From: Thorsellia anophelis DSM 18579
GTDB taxonomy: Bacteria > Pseudomonadota > Gammaproteobacteria > Enterobacterales > Thorselliaceae
NCBI RefSeq assembly: GCF_900111395.1
Contig: NZ_FOHV01000018.1
Span: forward strand, 1-52,000
Direction of reading: 5' to 3'
Length of the DNA stretch: 52,000 nt
Numbering within the stretch: position 1 is the stretch's first letter; the number at the start of each line of letters is the position of its first letter. This document shows, in pieces, positions 31,187-41,591 of this stretch. The notes beneath the pieces were generated by a model. The model worked only from the letters and a program-made list of their open reading frames with translations, ran no database searches and was not told the DNA's origin. The position numbers and the translations under genes were made by a program.

Positions 31187-32791
31187 ATGCCAATTAATTT
31201 TTTGAAACGCTGGTGTAAGCGTTTTTTGCTACTAATATTAGTTGCACTTTTAACGTTTATGGTGATTCGAATTTATGATTCTCAAAGAGGATTGAGATTA
31301 GAAGTTTGGCATCGTTATGTTCCAAATGAAATGACAGCGGCAGAAATTGATAAAATGACTTTTGCTGATTATTTGAAAGCTGAAGAGGGTATTTTCCAGG
31401 AAGTAATCGATAATGTGATTAAGCCTTTAGAGCAAGGGCAAACTCTCACCGTGGCTGATATTGATGGTCTTAATGAAGATTTTGATTTTGATGATCAAAA
31501 TGTTTCTGAAACTGATTGGGATGATTATTTCTCTACAAACCGTACTATCATTAATTCTTTAGGATCAAATGGTGTGCCTTTGAATCGCTATCTTGAGCAA
31601 AGTGCAGTTTACCCTGGCAATTTTGAACAGGATTGGAATCGTTCATACGTCATGATGCCTGATACTAGTTTATACCCTACTCCAAAAGGTGCGGTTGTTT
31701 TACTCCATGGATTAACTGATACGCCTTACAGCCTTAGGAATATGGCTGATTTGTATCGCTCTAATGGGTTTGTTGCAATCGGATTAAGATTACCTGCACA
31801 CGGTACAGTACCCGCTGCCTTAAGTAAGGTTGACTGGGAAGATTGGTTAGCAGCAACAAGACTTGGAGTCAGAGAGGCAAAAAGATTAACATCAGAAAAA
31901 TCCCCTTTGCATATCGTTGGTTTTTCTAATGGGGGGGCATTAGCTATGAAATATGCCCTTGATGCAATTGATAATGATTCATTAGCTAAGCCAGATCATG
32001 TTGTGTTAATTTCTCCAATGATAGGTATTACTGCATTTGCTCGTTTTGCAGGTATAGCTGGTTGGCCTGCAGTTTTCCCCCCATTTGCAAAAGCAGCTTG
32101 GCTAAGTGTTTTGCCTGAATTTAATCCATTTAAGTATAATTCATTCCCTGTTAATGGAGCGAGGCAATCTCATCTTTTAACCAGTGTACTTCAGCAGCAA
32201 ATTTCTGATTATGCACAGCAAGGTAAGTTAACTTCATTGCCACCAGTGATAACGTTTCAATCTGTAGTTGATTTCACTGTCAGTACGAGGGCAGTTATTA
32301 CAGCTCTTTATAATCAATTGCCCGATAATGGAAGTGAATTAGTTTTATTTGATCTTAATAGAGCGGCTAATTTCGATATTTTAATGCGTTCATCTACAAT
32401 ATCAAATGTTGGGCAGTTACTTCCAGCTCCTCCTAGAAAGTATGATTCAACTATAGTAACAAATAGAGAAAAGTTTAATAGCGAAGTTGTCGCTAGGACT
32501 CAAAGAGCATTAACAAACGAAGAAATAGTTGAACCTTTAGGGGTCAGTTACCCTAATGATTTCTTTTCTCTTTCTCATGTAGCTATCCCTTTCGCTGCAA
32601 ACGATCCACTATATGGAAGTCAACCAAGTAATCCAACTCAATATGGCATCAATTTAGGAAGTTTGGCTGTAAGAGGGGAACGCTCTGTTTTATTAGTTGA
32701 TTTAGATACCCTTTTAAGAGCCTCTTCTAATCCATTTTATGATTATATGATGCAAAGAGTTCAAAGTGATATTGATAAATCATTGAAATAA
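31187..32791 (+). CDS. membrane-anchored alpha/beta hydrolase
   Basis: The 534-residue protein has an N-terminal basic stretch and one membrane helix (about 12-28). A charged region (45-120) of unknown role follows, then an alpha/beta hydrolase domain from about 165. Visible catalytic elements are VLLHGLTDTP (oxyanion side), the nucleophile elbow GFSNGG (Ser247) and a late histidine in SLSHVAIPF. It is probably tethered to the inner membrane with the enzyme domain in the periplasm, by the positive-inside rule. The substrate (lipid or ester) cannot be told. It is transcribed alone between cpdA and sspA. Confidence 0.78.
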   Translation: MPINFLKRWCKRFLLLILVALLTFMVIRIYDSQRGLRLEVWHRYVPNEMTAAEIDKMTFADYLKAEEGIFQEVIDNVIKPLEQGQTLTVADIDGLNEDFDFDDQNVSETDWDDYFSTNRTIINSLGSNGVPLNRYLEQSAVYPGNFEQDWNRSYVMMPDTSLYPTPKGAVVLLHGLTDTPYSLRNMADLYRSNGFVAIGLRLPAHGTVPAALSKVDWEDWLAATRLGVREAKRLTSEKSPLHIVGFSNGGALAMKYALDAIDNDSLAKPDHVVLISPMIGITAFARFAGIAGWPAVFPPFAKAAWLSVLPEFNPFKYNSFPVNGARQSHLLTSVLQQQISDYAQQGKLTSLPPVITFQSVVDFTVSTRAVITALYNQLPDNGSELVLFDLNRAANFDILMRSSTISNVGQLLPAPPRKYDSTIVTNREKFNSEVVARTQRALTNEEIVEPLGVSYPNDFFSLSHVAIPFAANDPLYGSQPSNPTQYGINLGSLAVRGERSVLLVDLDTLLRASSNPFYDYMMQRVQSDIDKSLK

Positions 32792-32917
32792 TAATTAAAA
32801 TTTTATTTAAATCTGTTTTTATTTTAGGTATGCTGTTAGCTAAATTTGCTAATGGCATCTTTCAGGGAATTGTTTATAGAATGAATACGTATAAAAAAAT
32901 GTTGTTTTGGAGGCTTT

Positions 32918-33553
32918 ATGGGGCTATCTGTTAATAAGAGGTCTGCCTTGACACTTTTTTCAGGTAAGAGTGATATTCGCAGTCATCAAATTAGGTTTAT
33001 GCTAGCTGAAAAAGGGGTGATGTATGAGCTAGAACTTGTAACACCAAATCGGATGTCTGATGATTTATTAGCACTTAACCCTTATGGAACAATACCTACT
33101 TTAGTTGATAGAGAGTTGACACTCTACTATACTCATATCATAGCCGAGTATATTGATGAACGTTTTCCCCACCCTTCTCTTATGCCTGTTTATCCACAAG
33201 ACCGAGCTTCCACTAGGCTTATGCTAAATAGGATAGAACAAGATTGGTATCCTTTAGCTGATAAAGCACTTTTTAGAGATGAAGAAGGGGATAGGTCTCG
33301 TAGAAGACTTCGCGATGAGTTATTATCATTAGCTCCTATATTTAGGCGTACGCCATTTTTCTTGAATGACGAATTTTCTATTATAGATTGTGCATTAGCC
33401 CCTCTTTTATGGCGACTTACTCATATTGGTATTGAGATTCTTGACACGCAGAGTGCAAAAGATATAAGACCCTATATGAAACGAGTTTTTAATAGAGATG
33501 GATTTTTAAACTCTTTAACACCAATTGAAAAAGAGATGCGTTCAAGCTATTAA
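32918..33553 (+). CDS. sspA: stringent starvation protein A
   Basis: SspA has a glutathione-transferase fold without the enzyme activity and binds RNA polymerase, helping stationary-phase and acid survival. The 211-residue product (E. coli 212) has LTLFSGKSDIRSHQIRFMLAEKG, NPYGTIPTLVDRELTLY and the conserved surface PHPSLMP. GGAGG precedes the ATG. It is followed by sspB, but after a 105-base gap rather than the very short E. coli gap. Confidence 0.95.
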   Translation: MGLSVNKRSALTLFSGKSDIRSHQIRFMLAEKGVMYELELVTPNRMSDDLLALNPYGTIPTLVDRELTLYYTHIIAEYIDERFPHPSLMPVYPQDRASTRLMLNRIEQDWYPLADKALFRDEEGDRSRRRLRDELLSLAPIFRRTPFFLNDEFSIIDCALAPLLWRLTHIGIEILDTQSAKDIRPYMKRVFNRDGFLNSLTPIEKEMRSSY

Positions 33554-33658
33554 GATTCTTGTGCTAGAATAGATCCCACACACTATATTTTGTTGACCAC
33601 TATATAACCGATCAGATTTTTAAATGATGTATTGAATATTATTTAACTAGGACTAGCT

Positions 33659-34234
33659 ATGAAAGAAGGAAAAGAATTATTACCATTAAGACCTTATCTC
33701 TTAAGAGCACATTATGATTGGTTATGTGATAATCAATTAACCCCGTTTCTTTTAGTTAATATAAACTATCCAGGTGTTGATGTGCCGTTTGAATACGCAA
33801 AGGACGGTCAAATTGTATTAAATATAGCACCTCATGCATTAGGTAACTTATTATTAGGTAATGATGTAGTGAGTTTTAGTGCAAGCTTTAACGGTAAATC
33901 AAGAAATTTAAGTATTCCTCTAGGAGCAATTATTGCGGTTTATGCTAGGGAAAATAATGCTGGGATAGGATTCCCACCTGAGCCTTTTTATGAAAAGCAG
34001 CTTAAAGACGCTGAGGCAAGGCAGTCTATTCAATTAGTTGAGGAAAGTAATCTTCATGTTGAGCCTGATGTAGATATTCATAATCAGGATGATAAAGCTA
34101 TAAAACAATCTGATGAAGTTTCTGATAAGCCAAAATCAACACGAAGAAAAGCAAAAGTAAAATCAGAAGATGAAAGCTTAGTACCAGAAAAGAAAAAAAC
34201 GAAAAAAACATCTCATTTAAGAGTGATTGATTAA
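33659..34234 (+). CDS. sspB: ClpXP adaptor SspB
   Basis: SspB brings ssrA-tagged proteins to ClpXP. The 191-residue product has the substrate-binding domain (LRPYLLRAHYDWLCDNQLTPF, YPGVDVP, GKSRNLSIPLGAIIAVYARE) in residues 8-105. A long charged, probably flexible linker follows, ending SHLRVID, the short ClpX-binding tail (E. coli LRVVK). The linker is somewhat longer than in E. coli (165 residues in total). Confidence 0.94.
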   Translation: MKEGKELLPLRPYLLRAHYDWLCDNQLTPFLLVNINYPGVDVPFEYAKDGQIVLNIAPHALGNLLLGNDVVSFSASFNGKSRNLSIPLGAIIAVYARENNAGIGFPPEPFYEKQLKDAEARQSIQLVEESNLHVEPDVDIHNQDDKAIKQSDEVSDKPKSTRRKAKVKSEDESLVPEKKKTKKTSHLRVID

Positions 34235-34286
34235 TTAAAGAATAAAATTCGTTTTATACGTCTTATAAACAATTAAAGAGGATATT

Positions 34287-35306
34287 ATGTTACACAGCGG
34301 CTTAACAAATAAACCTACTGTATTTAGCGGAGCACAACCATCTGGTGAATTAACGATAGGGAATTACTTAGGAGCACTTCGTCAATGGGTACAATTACAA
34401 GAAAGTTTTGATTGTATCTATTGTATTGTTGATTTACATGCTATCACTGTGCGTCAAGATCCTTCCGCACTTAAAAAAGCAACGTTAGATACATTAGCAC
34501 TTTATTTAGCGTGTGGAATTGATCCTTCAAAAAGTACCATTTTTGTTCAGTCACATGTTCCCGCGCATGCTGAGCTTGCTTGGTTACTCAATTGCTATAC
34601 TTATTTTGGTGAATTAGGGCGTATGACACAGTTTAAAGATAAGTCACAGCGCTATGAAGAGAATATTAACGCAGGTTTATTTAGTTATCCTGTTTTAATG
34701 GCTGCAGATATTTTGTTATATCAAACACACCAAGTACCAGTGGGTGAGGATCAAAAGCAACACTTAGAGCTTAGTCGTGATATTGCACAACGATTTAATA
34801 GTTTATATGGTGATATTTTTAAAGTACCAGAGCCATTTATCCCTAAATCAGGGGCAAGGGTAATGTCATTGTTAGAACCAACTAAAAAAATGTCAAAATC
34901 AGATGAAAATCGAAACAATATTATTGGTTTGTTAGAAGATCCTAAATCAGTAGAGAAGAAATTAAAACGCGCAGTCACTGACTCTGAAGATCCCCCTGTG
35001 ATACGCTATGACATTACCAATAAAGCGGGTGTGTCTAATTTATTAGATATTTTATCTGGTGTAACAGGCCAATCTATTTCTGAGTTAGAAACGCATTTTG
35101 ATGGAAAAATGTATGGGCACTTAAAAACTGAAGTTGCACAAGCTGTTGTTTCAATGTTGACAACTTTACAAGAAAAATACCATCATTATAGAAATGATGA
35201 GGTTTTATTGAATCAAATCATGCAAGAGGGTGCGCAAAAAGCAAATGAAAGAGCTAATCAAACTCTTAATCGAGTTAAAGCTGCGTTAGGATTAATCACG
35301 CTTTAA
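34287..35306 (+). CDS. trpS: tryptophanyl-tRNA synthetase
   Basis: TrpS charges tRNA-Trp. The 339-residue class I synthetase (E. coli 334) has [19 protein letters not shown] with the HIGH-like TIGN (23-26) and KMSKS (201-205). GAGG lies 5 bases before the ATG, so the N-terminal LHSGL extension relative to E. coli is probably real. Followed by prlC after 81 bases with a weak hairpin between. Confidence 0.96.
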   Translation: MLHSGLTNKPTVFSGAQPSGELTIGNYLGALRQWVQLQESFDCIYCIVDLHAITVRQDPSALKKATLDTLALYLACGIDPSKSTIFVQSHVPAHAELAWLLNCYTYFGELGRMTQFKDKSQRYEENINAGLFSYPVLMAADILLYQTHQVPVGEDQKQHLELSRDIAQRFNSLYGDIFKVPEPFIPKSGARVMSLLEPTKKMSKSDENRNNIIGLLEDPKSVEKKLKRAVTDSEDPPVIRYDITNKAGVSNLLDILSGVTGQSISELETHFDGKMYGHLKTEVAQAVVSMLTTLQEKYHHYRNDEVLLNQIMQEGAQKANERANQTLNRVKAALGLITL

Positions 35307-35333
35307 TGGGTGTTTAGCTTTTTATTTGAAAGA

Positions 35334-35358
35334 GAAAACGCATTTAGTTTTCCTTTTT
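35334..35358 (+). terminator. weak terminator-like hairpin after trpS
   Basis: GAAAAC and GTTTTC pair across a 7-base loop, followed by CTTTTT. The stem is short and AT-rich. Confidence 0.4.
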
Positions 35359-35387
35359 AGTCATCAATATTCTATTAGGATTATATT

Positions 35388-37436
35388 ATGAGTACTTCAA
35401 ATCCACTATTAAAAAATACAACACTACCCTTATTTTCTGAGATTCAAGTTGAACACATTGTTCCCGCTGTAGAACATTTTATTCAACTATGCCGAGATAA
35501 TGTGGAAGCTGTCGTTAATCAAAAAACACCTTATACTTGGGAATCAGTTTGTGATGCATTGGCTAAGTGTGATGATCAATTTTCTCGTGCTTGGTCTCCG
35601 ATTAGTCATTTAAATTCAGTTAAAAATAGTCCTGAACTGAGAGAGGCTTATGAAGCTTGTTTGCCATTACTGTCTGAATATGGAACTTGGGTTGGCCAGC
35701 ATGAGGGGTTATTTAAAGCCTATGTTGCGATTAAAGAGCGCGCTGATTTTAATGATTTACCGATAGCAAAACAAACTGCGATTAATAATGCGTTGAGAGA
35801 TTTTGAATTATCAGGAATAGGACTCCCCCTTGAAAAACAAAAAAGGTATGGAGAGATTGTCGCTAGATTATCCGATCTTTCTGCGTCATTTAGTAATAAT
35901 GTGTTAGATGCTACTATGGCTTGGAGTAAATTAATCACAGATGAGCAAATTTTAGCTGGATTACCTGAAAGTGCTCTCGCTGCTGCTAAAGAACGAGCAA
36001 TTGCTAAAGAACAAACTGGATGGTTATTAACTCTTGATATGCCTAGTTATTTACCAGTGATGATGTACGCGGATAATCAATCTTTACGCGAGGAGATGTA
36101 TACTGCATTTGTGACTCGCGCCTCAGATCAAGGACCACATGCAGGCCAGTTTGATAATAGTGATTTGATAACCGAAATAGTTGCGTTAAGACACGAACTA
36201 GCAACGTTGTTAGGATTTGAGCACTATTCAAATAAATCGCTTGCTACTAAAATGGCCCAATCACCAGATCAAGTTCTTGATTTTTTAAATGATTTAGCAA
36301 AACGAGCAAAACCACAGGGTGAAGCTGAACTTAAAAACGTTTTTGATTTTGCTAAAGTTCATTACGGTATGGATAGTTTAAATGCATGGGATATCACCTA
36401 TTATAGTGAAAAACAAAAACAGCATCTTTTCTCTATTAATGATGAAGATTTACGTCCGTATTTTCCTGAAAATAGGGTGCTTGCCGGTTTATTTGAGGTT
36501 ATAAAACGTGTTTTTGGTATTGAAGCTAAAATAAGAAATGGTGTGGATGTTTGGCACCCAGAAGTTCAATTTTATGATTTATTTGATAAAACAGGTGAGC
36601 TAAGAGGAAGCTTTTATTTAGATTTATATGCTCGTGAGAATAAACGAGGTGGGGCTTGGATGGATGATTGCGTTGGGGCTTTGAAATTAGCTCAAGGTGA
36701 ATTGCAAAAACCAGTCGCTTATTTGACTTGTAATTTTACCCGTCCAATTGGTGATAAGCCTGCCCTCTTTACGCATGATGAAGTGATTACGTTATTTCAT
36801 GAGTTTGGTCATGGTATTCATCATATGCTAACTAAGATAGACACTTCAGGTGTGTCTGGTATTAATGGTGTTCCATGGGATGCAGTAGAATTACCTAGCC
36901 AATTTTTAGAAAATTGGTGCTGGGAAGAAGAGGCGTTAGCATTTATATCTGGACATGTTGAAACGGGCGAGCCACTTCCTAAATCGATGTTAGATAAAAT
37001 GCTAGAAGCGAAAAATTATCAAGCAGCCATGTTTATTTTACGCCAACTCGAATTTGGATTATTTGATTTTAGACTCCATCATGAATATGACCCTAACAAA
37101 GGTGCTGATATATTAGGTCTATTAGCAGAAGTTAAATCTCAAGTCGCTGTGATCAAATCGCCTTCATTTAATCGATTTGCTCATTCATTTAGTCATATCT
37201 TTGCCGGTGGTTATGCAGCAGGGTATTACAGTTATCTGTGGGCTGAAGTGTTATCTGCTGATGCATTCTCAAGATTTGAGGAGGAAGGGATATTTAACTC
37301 AGAGACAGGCCGTGATTTCTTAGAAAATATTTTATCTAAAGGTGGATCTGAACCGCCGATGATTTTATTTAAACGCTTTCGTGGTAGAGAGCCGAGTTTA
37401 GATGCGTTGCTCAGGCACTATGGAATCGCTGCGTAG
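35388..37436 (+). CDS. prlC: oligopeptidase A
   Basis: PrlC is a cytoplasmic M3 zinc metallopeptidase that degrades signal peptides and other short peptides. The 682-residue product (E. coli 680) carries the zinc site HEFGH (471-475) within ITLFHEFGHGIHHML and ends with FAGGYAAGYYSYLWAEVLSADAF (two blocks). Followed by rsmJ in the same direction, the enteric arrangement. Confidence 0.96.
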   Translation: MSTSNPLLKNTTLPLFSEIQVEHIVPAVEHFIQLCRDNVEAVVNQKTPYTWESVCDALAKCDDQFSRAWSPISHLNSVKNSPELREAYEACLPLLSEYGTWVGQHEGLFKAYVAIKERADFNDLPIAKQTAINNALRDFELSGIGLPLEKQKRYGEIVARLSDLSASFSNNVLDATMAWSKLITDEQILAGLPESALAAAKERAIAKEQTGWLLTLDMPSYLPVMMYADNQSLREEMYTAFVTRASDQGPHAGQFDNSDLITEIVALRHELATLLGFEHYSNKSLATKMAQSPDQVLDFLNDLAKRAKPQGEAELKNVFDFAKVHYGMDSLNAWDITYYSEKQKQHLFSINDEDLRPYFPENRVLAGLFEVIKRVFGIEAKIRNGVDVWHPEVQFYDLFDKTGELRGSFYLDLYARENKRGGAWMDDCVGALKLAQGELQKPVAYLTCNFTRPIGDKPALFTHDEVITLFHEFGHGIHHMLTKIDTSGVSGINGVPWDAVELPSQFLENWCWEEEALAFISGHVETGEPLPKSMLDKMLEAKNYQAAMFILRQLEFGLFDFRLHHEYDPNKGADILGLLAEVKSQVAVIKSPSFNRFAHSFSHIFAGGYAAGYYSYLWAEVLSADAFSRFEEEGIFNSETGRDFLENILSKGGSEPPMILFKRFRGREPSLDALLRHYGIAA

Positions 37437-37457
37437 CCTCTTTTTTGAAGCGTAGTT

Positions 37458-37500
37458 TCTATCCTGATCATCAAGTAATGAGCAGGATAGATTATTTTTT
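37458..37500 (+). terminator. Rho-independent terminator after prlC
   Basis: TCTATCCTG (37458-37466) pairs with CAGGATAGA (37483-37491), followed by TTATTTTTT. It lies between prlC and rsmJ and may only partly stop transcription into rsmJ. Confidence 0.65.
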
Positions 37501-37523
37501 CCTTTCTTTTAATTGATTATATC

Positions 37524-38330
37524 ATGCTGACTCAAACATGTTCTCCACCAATATCGCCTTATCATATCGCCTTAAATCTTAATGAAGGTTCTAGGTTTTT
37601 TTTATCGAATTTAGCGAAAAAATGGCAGCTAATTGATCAACCTGATTGTTTGTTAGTTTTGAGTTATCAATCTGGTAGACTGGAATTAACTAAAGCTGAT
37701 GAGCCTAAACAAGGTCCGGTTTATGTTGATTTTGTTGAAGGTGTATTAAAACATAGACGTCAATTTGGAGGGGGCAGAGGAGAGGCGGTTGCTAAAGCGT
37801 GTGGTATCAAAGGGAATTATTTGCCCTCTATCATCGATGCAACCGCAGGATTAGGTCGAGATGCATTTGTTTTAGCTTCCCTTGGGTGTGAGGTTAAGTT
37901 ACTTGAACGACATCCAGTTGTCGCAGCTTTACTTGAGGATGGTTTAACTAGAGCTTATCAAGATTCACATATAGGGGATTGGATGCAGGTTCGAATGCAG
38001 CAAATTATCCCGACTGAGGGTATTAAAGAAAGTCAAACCCTTCTTACCACACTTCAGCCTGCTGATGTGGTTTATCTTGACCCGATGTACCCGCATCCAG
38101 AGCACAAAAAACAAACAGCATTAGTTAAAAAAGAGATGCGGGTATTTCAATATTTGGTAGGCGCTGATGTCGATGCTGATACACTTTTACCCCCAGCCTT
38201 GGCTTTAGCTAAAAAACGTGTTGTTGTTAAAAGGGCTGATTATGCCCCAGTACTCAATGGCCAATCACCACAAGGATTTGTTAAAACAAAAAATCACCGA
38301 TTTGATATTTATTCAAAAGTGATTGAATAA
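37524..38330 (+). CDS. rsmJ: 16S rRNA (guanine-1516-N2)-methyltransferase RsmJ
   Basis: RsmJ (YhiQ) methylates G1516 of 16S rRNA. The 268-residue product has the SAM-binding [17 protein letters not shown], the catalytic-type [10 protein letters not shown] and the C-terminal [11 protein letters not shown]. coli has 250 residues. Its place after prlC matches E. coli. Confidence 0.94.
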   Translation: MLTQTCSPPISPYHIALNLNEGSRFFLSNLAKKWQLIDQPDCLLVLSYQSGRLELTKADEPKQGPVYVDFVEGVLKHRRQFGGGRGEAVAKACGIKGNYLPSIIDATAGLGRDAFVLASLGCEVKLLERHPVVAALLEDGLTRAYQDSHIGDWMQVRMQQIIPTEGIKESQTLLTTLQPADVVYLDPMYPHPEHKKQTALVKKEMRVFQYLVGADVDADTLLPPALALAKKRVVVKRADYAPVLNGQSPQGFVKTKNHRFDIYSKVIE

Positions 38331-38506
38331 TCTGTAAGTATCATTTGTATCATGACCTTAACCGACCATATCAAATCATGGTTTAATTGGTTAAATGATT
38401 AAGAAAAAATTTGGAATAAAAAAACAAATCCAGATCCAATTTACGATAATTCAAATTTTAGGTTAAGTTATTATTTAATAATGTTTTATTTTTAGGGATA
38501 CCACAT

Positions 38507-39097
38507 ATGCAATTTTATTTTAAAAAGATGAGTTTTATTCAAACCTCAATAGTAAAACTGTTTAGCTTTAAAGCTCAGATTAGCTTAGGGGTAATGATGA
38601 TTATGACATCATTACCGATATGGTCAGAAGATTCATTTCCTATCCCTAATAATTTTTATCCTGTGACTGAAGGGATATTTCGTTCAGGCCAACCTAATGC
38701 ACTGGAAATGCAGGGCCTAGAAGCTATGGGAATTAAGTCAGTCTTAAATTTACGACAATGGCATTCTGATACGAATGAAGCTGAGGGAACGAACTTACAA
38801 TTAAGTCGTGTTCCTATGGATGCGGCTGATGTGAATGATGATAATATTGTTGAAGCGCTCAGAATTTTAAAAACAGCTGAGAAGCCTGTGTTGATTCATT
38901 GTTGGCATGGAAGTGATAGAACTGGTGCTGTTGTTGCAATGTACCGGTTAGTTTTTGAAGATACGCCAAGAGAAGAGGTATTAGCCGAATTACGTAAACC
39001 TGAATATGGATATCATTATAATATTTATGCCAATATTGAACGTTATATTGAACATGTTGATATAGATGCAATTAGAGCGAGAGTCATGGCACCATAA
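38507..39097 (+). CDS. exported dual-specificity/tyrosine-type phosphatase
   Basis: The 196-residue protein starts with a hydrophobic segment (about 24-40, SLGVMMIMTSLPIWS) that looks like a signal peptide or anchor. A DSP-type phosphatase domain follows: GIFRSGQPNALEMQGLEAMGI, LNLRQWHSDTNEAEG, then the P-loop HCWHGSDRTG with Cys132 and Arg138 in the C-x5-R pattern, and Asp in PMDAADV as a possible general acid. The domain should therefore act outside the cytoplasm. Substrate unknown: phosphoprotein, inositol phosphate or cell-wall sugar phosphate are possible. Encoded alone between rsmJ and pdxB. Confidence 0.8.
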   Translation: MQFYFKKMSFIQTSIVKLFSFKAQISLGVMMIMTSLPIWSEDSFPIPNNFYPVTEGIFRSGQPNALEMQGLEAMGIKSVLNLRQWHSDTNEAEGTNLQLSRVPMDAADVNDDNIVEALRILKTAEKPVLIHCWHGSDRTGAVVAMYRLVFEDTPREEVLAELRKPEYGYHYNIYANIERYIEHVDIDAIRARVMAP

Positions 39098-39164
39098 ATT
39101 GATCATTAATTGATTTAGGCCTTAACTGAATGATACAGATCTTTTAATAGACAGGTAAATGAGT

Positions 39165-40367
39165 ATGAAAATTGTTGTTGATGAAAATATGCCCTATGCC
39201 ACATCTCTTTTTGCGCGGTTTGGGGAGGTGATTTCTGTTCCAGGTAGGCCCTTTGATGGAAGTGTTTTGACTGATGCTGATGCTTTAATGGTAAGATCGG
39301 TTACTAAGGTTAATGCTGAATTATTGTCAGGCACTAATGTCAAATTTGTTGGAACTGCAACAGCGGGAACCGATCATATTAATACTGATAAATTTGATGA
39401 ATTAGGAATTTACGCTACTTCAGCTGCAGGGTGTAATGCAATTGCAGTTGTAGAATATGTCTTTTCTGTTTTATTTTATTTTGCTCAAAAAGGCCAATTT
39501 ACATTAACCGATAAAACGGTTGGAATTATTGGGGTTGGGAATGTTGGGAAAATTTTAGCACAAAGATTACAAGCTTTAGGAGTAAAGGTGCTGCTTTGCG
39601 ATCCTCCTAGAGCAAGAAATGAAGGATTGACTGTATTTAATGAGTTTGATTATTTAATTGAACATGCGGATATATTAACCTTTCATACCCCTTTAATCCA
39701 AGGAGGGGTGGATAATACCTATCATCTTTTTGATCACCAAAAAATGAGTGAATTTGCAGACGGAAAAATGATTATTAACGCCTCTAGAGGCGAAGTTATT
39801 GATACAATTGCTTTATTAAGATCTTTAGAACAAGGACGTTTGTGGCAAATTGCATTAGATGTATTTGAAAATGAGCCTCATATTAACTTGTCTCTATTAC
39901 CATATATTCAAATTGCAACTGCTCATATAGCGGGCCACAGCTTAGAGGGGAAAATACGTGGCACAACGCTTTTAGTCGAGCAATATTATTCTTATTTAGC
40001 AAAACATTCGCCTTTGCAAATTGAATCACTTGAAAAACCTGTTTCAGAATCTTTATTACAAGAACTACTTCCTGAACCTCAGTACCAAAGTATTTATCTA
40101 AATGAACCATTTAGTCTAGCCATTTTTTATCGACTGATGAATCTTATCTATGATGTACAAACCGATGATGCTAAATTTAGATATACTTTATTAACAAGAG
40201 ATGCGATTGATTTGCCAATAGAAGTCCACCACCGGTTTGATTATTTAAGAAAAAACTATTCAGTGCGTAGAGAATGGTCATCATTAAATGTGATTACAAG
40301 TTGCTCTGAGACTGCTAAAAAATTACAAGCTCTTGGATTTAAAATTAAATATCAACCTAATAAATAA
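39165..40367 (+). CDS. pdxB: erythronate-4-phosphate dehydrogenase
   Basis: PdxB carries out the second step of DXP-independent pyridoxal phosphate synthesis, oxidising 4-phosphoerythronate. The 400-residue product has MKIVVDENMPYA at the start, the NAD motif GIIGVGNVGKIL, the catalytic NASRGEVID and ATAHIAGHSLEGKIRGT, and a C-terminal dimerisation domain ending LRKNYSVRREWSSL. E. coli has 378 residues. I chose the ATG at 39165 by similarity; an ATG two codons upstream (39159) is possible. Confidence 0.95.
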   Translation: MKIVVDENMPYATSLFARFGEVISVPGRPFDGSVLTDADALMVRSVTKVNAELLSGTNVKFVGTATAGTDHINTDKFDELGIYATSAAGCNAIAVVEYVFSVLFYFAQKGQFTLTDKTVGIIGVGNVGKILAQRLQALGVKVLLCDPPRARNEGLTVFNEFDYLIEHADILTFHTPLIQGGVDNTYHLFDHQKMSEFADGKMIINASRGEVIDTIALLRSLEQGRLWQIALDVFENEPHINLSLLPYIQIATAHIAGHSLEGKIRGTTLLVEQYYSYLAKHSPLQIESLEKPVSESLLQELLPEPQYQSIYLNEPFSLAIFYRLMNLIYDVQTDDAKFRYTLLTRDAIDLPIEVHHRFDYLRKNYSVRREWSSLNVITSCSETAKKLQALGFKIKYQPNK

Positions 40368-40449
40368 GCATGTTTTTAAATGTTCAATTAATTTATTGGT
40401 GTTAATCGCTATAAAATAAGACGCATCTAAGCGATATTTTTGTTGAGCA

Positions 40450-41391
40450 TTAACGTATTTTTACAACAGCTTTTTTTTGCTGGTGTTTAGAAAATTCAAG
40501 CGCATCATTAAGTAATTCAAATCTAAACTCTGTCGGTGTTTCAACAAAGATATCTCCTTTTATTACTGATTCTAGTAAGTTTCGTCCATCCACCATTAAC
40601 TCATGCCACTGTATCTTATCACCGTAGGTATGAAGTGCCCCTAATGCAATTTCATGATAAGATATAGTTCTTGAAAAGGCACTATCAATTGGAGTATCTA
40701 TTCTTCCTAAAATGCAAATAATATGTCCATTGGCCCTAAGATAAGGTACTAGAGCTGTTGCTGATGCTTGTCCGTTAGAGTCAAAAATTGCATGATAGTG
40801 ATGGAATTCTGGCTTCTCACGGTAAATAGTTTTTATATTGAGTACATCCGCTTGCTCATCGGTTAAACTTTTAGAAATGACATCGACATGAAAACCTGCC
40901 CGTGCCAGTAATTGAGATAAAAGTTTATTAACTGCACCCATCCCTGTTAATAAAACTCTATGACCTTTTTTTACGGGTATTTTTGAAAATGCTTGCCATG
41001 CAGTTAACAACGGGCAAGGTAGAGCCGCTGCTACAGCTAGGTTTAGCCCTTCGGGTAATATCATTGCTCTATCAGCATAAATCACAGTATGCGTACCAAA
41101 ACTGCCATCAGATTGAAGACTACAGTGATAGACTACCATTTGTCCAATAAGGTGTTGATGCTCTGCATCATGCGCAGCTATTACTTTACCAACACCATCG
41201 ACTCCCGGTACTTGTCCTACTGGCCAATTCATAGGATTATGATCTATGAATTTCCAATCAACAGGATTGATACCAGCATAGAAGTTTTCAACTACAATTT
41301 GGTTTGATTCTAGTGCTTTGATTGTTTTTATGTCAAAATTTAAAGGATTACCTTTAGCGCTAAATAGCCATGCATTATTATTAAATTTCAT
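40450..41391 (-). CDS. medium-chain dehydrogenase/reductase, quinone-oxidoreductase type
   Basis: The 313-residue protein has the MDR GroES-like N-terminal domain (VENFYAGINPVDWKFID, QVPGVDGVGKVIA) and a C-terminal nucleotide-binding domain. It lacks the zinc-binding cysteine set of alcohol dehydrogenases, so it is closer to NADPH quinone oxidoreductases. The usual glycine-rich dinucleotide loop is altered to LLTGMGAVNKLLSQLLARAG, so cofactor preference is uncertain. It is convergent with pdxB. A TATAAT on the minus strand near 41474 could be its -10. The substrate is not known. Confidence 0.75.
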   Translation of the reverse strand: MKFNNNAWLFSAKGNPLNFDIKTIKALESNQIVVENFYAGINPVDWKFIDHNPMNWPVGQVPGVDGVGKVIAAHDAEHQHLIGQMVVYHCSLQSDGSFGTHTVIYADRAMILPEGLNLAVAAALPCPLLTAWQAFSKIPVKKGHRVLLTGMGAVNKLLSQLLARAGFHVDVISKSLTDEQADVLNIKTIYREKPEFHHYHAIFDSNGQASATALVPYLRANGHIICILGRIDTPIDSAFSRTISYHEIALGALHTYGDKIQWHELMVDGRNLLESVIKGDIFVETPTEFRFELLNDALEFSKHQQKKAVVKIR

Positions 41392-41591
41392 ATTTATTCC
41401 TTTTTAATAGTTAGAATGCTTAAGATAACCTACTTTACAATAAAAATAGTTATTCGAATATTTCGATATTATAATGATAGCAATAAATTTTTTGAATAAT
41501 GCTGTTTAAATTGCCTATTATTTTATACACATTCTATGTGATGAATATTCTTTTAGTGCGTGATGGGTTAGTATCGTCATAGATGAAAAAA

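Noticed and set aside
40368-40449. ATCGCT/AGCGAT repeat between pdxB and the oxidoreductase gene as a terminator
   Set aside because: Only 6 bp of stem with a 19-base loop; too weak to annotate.
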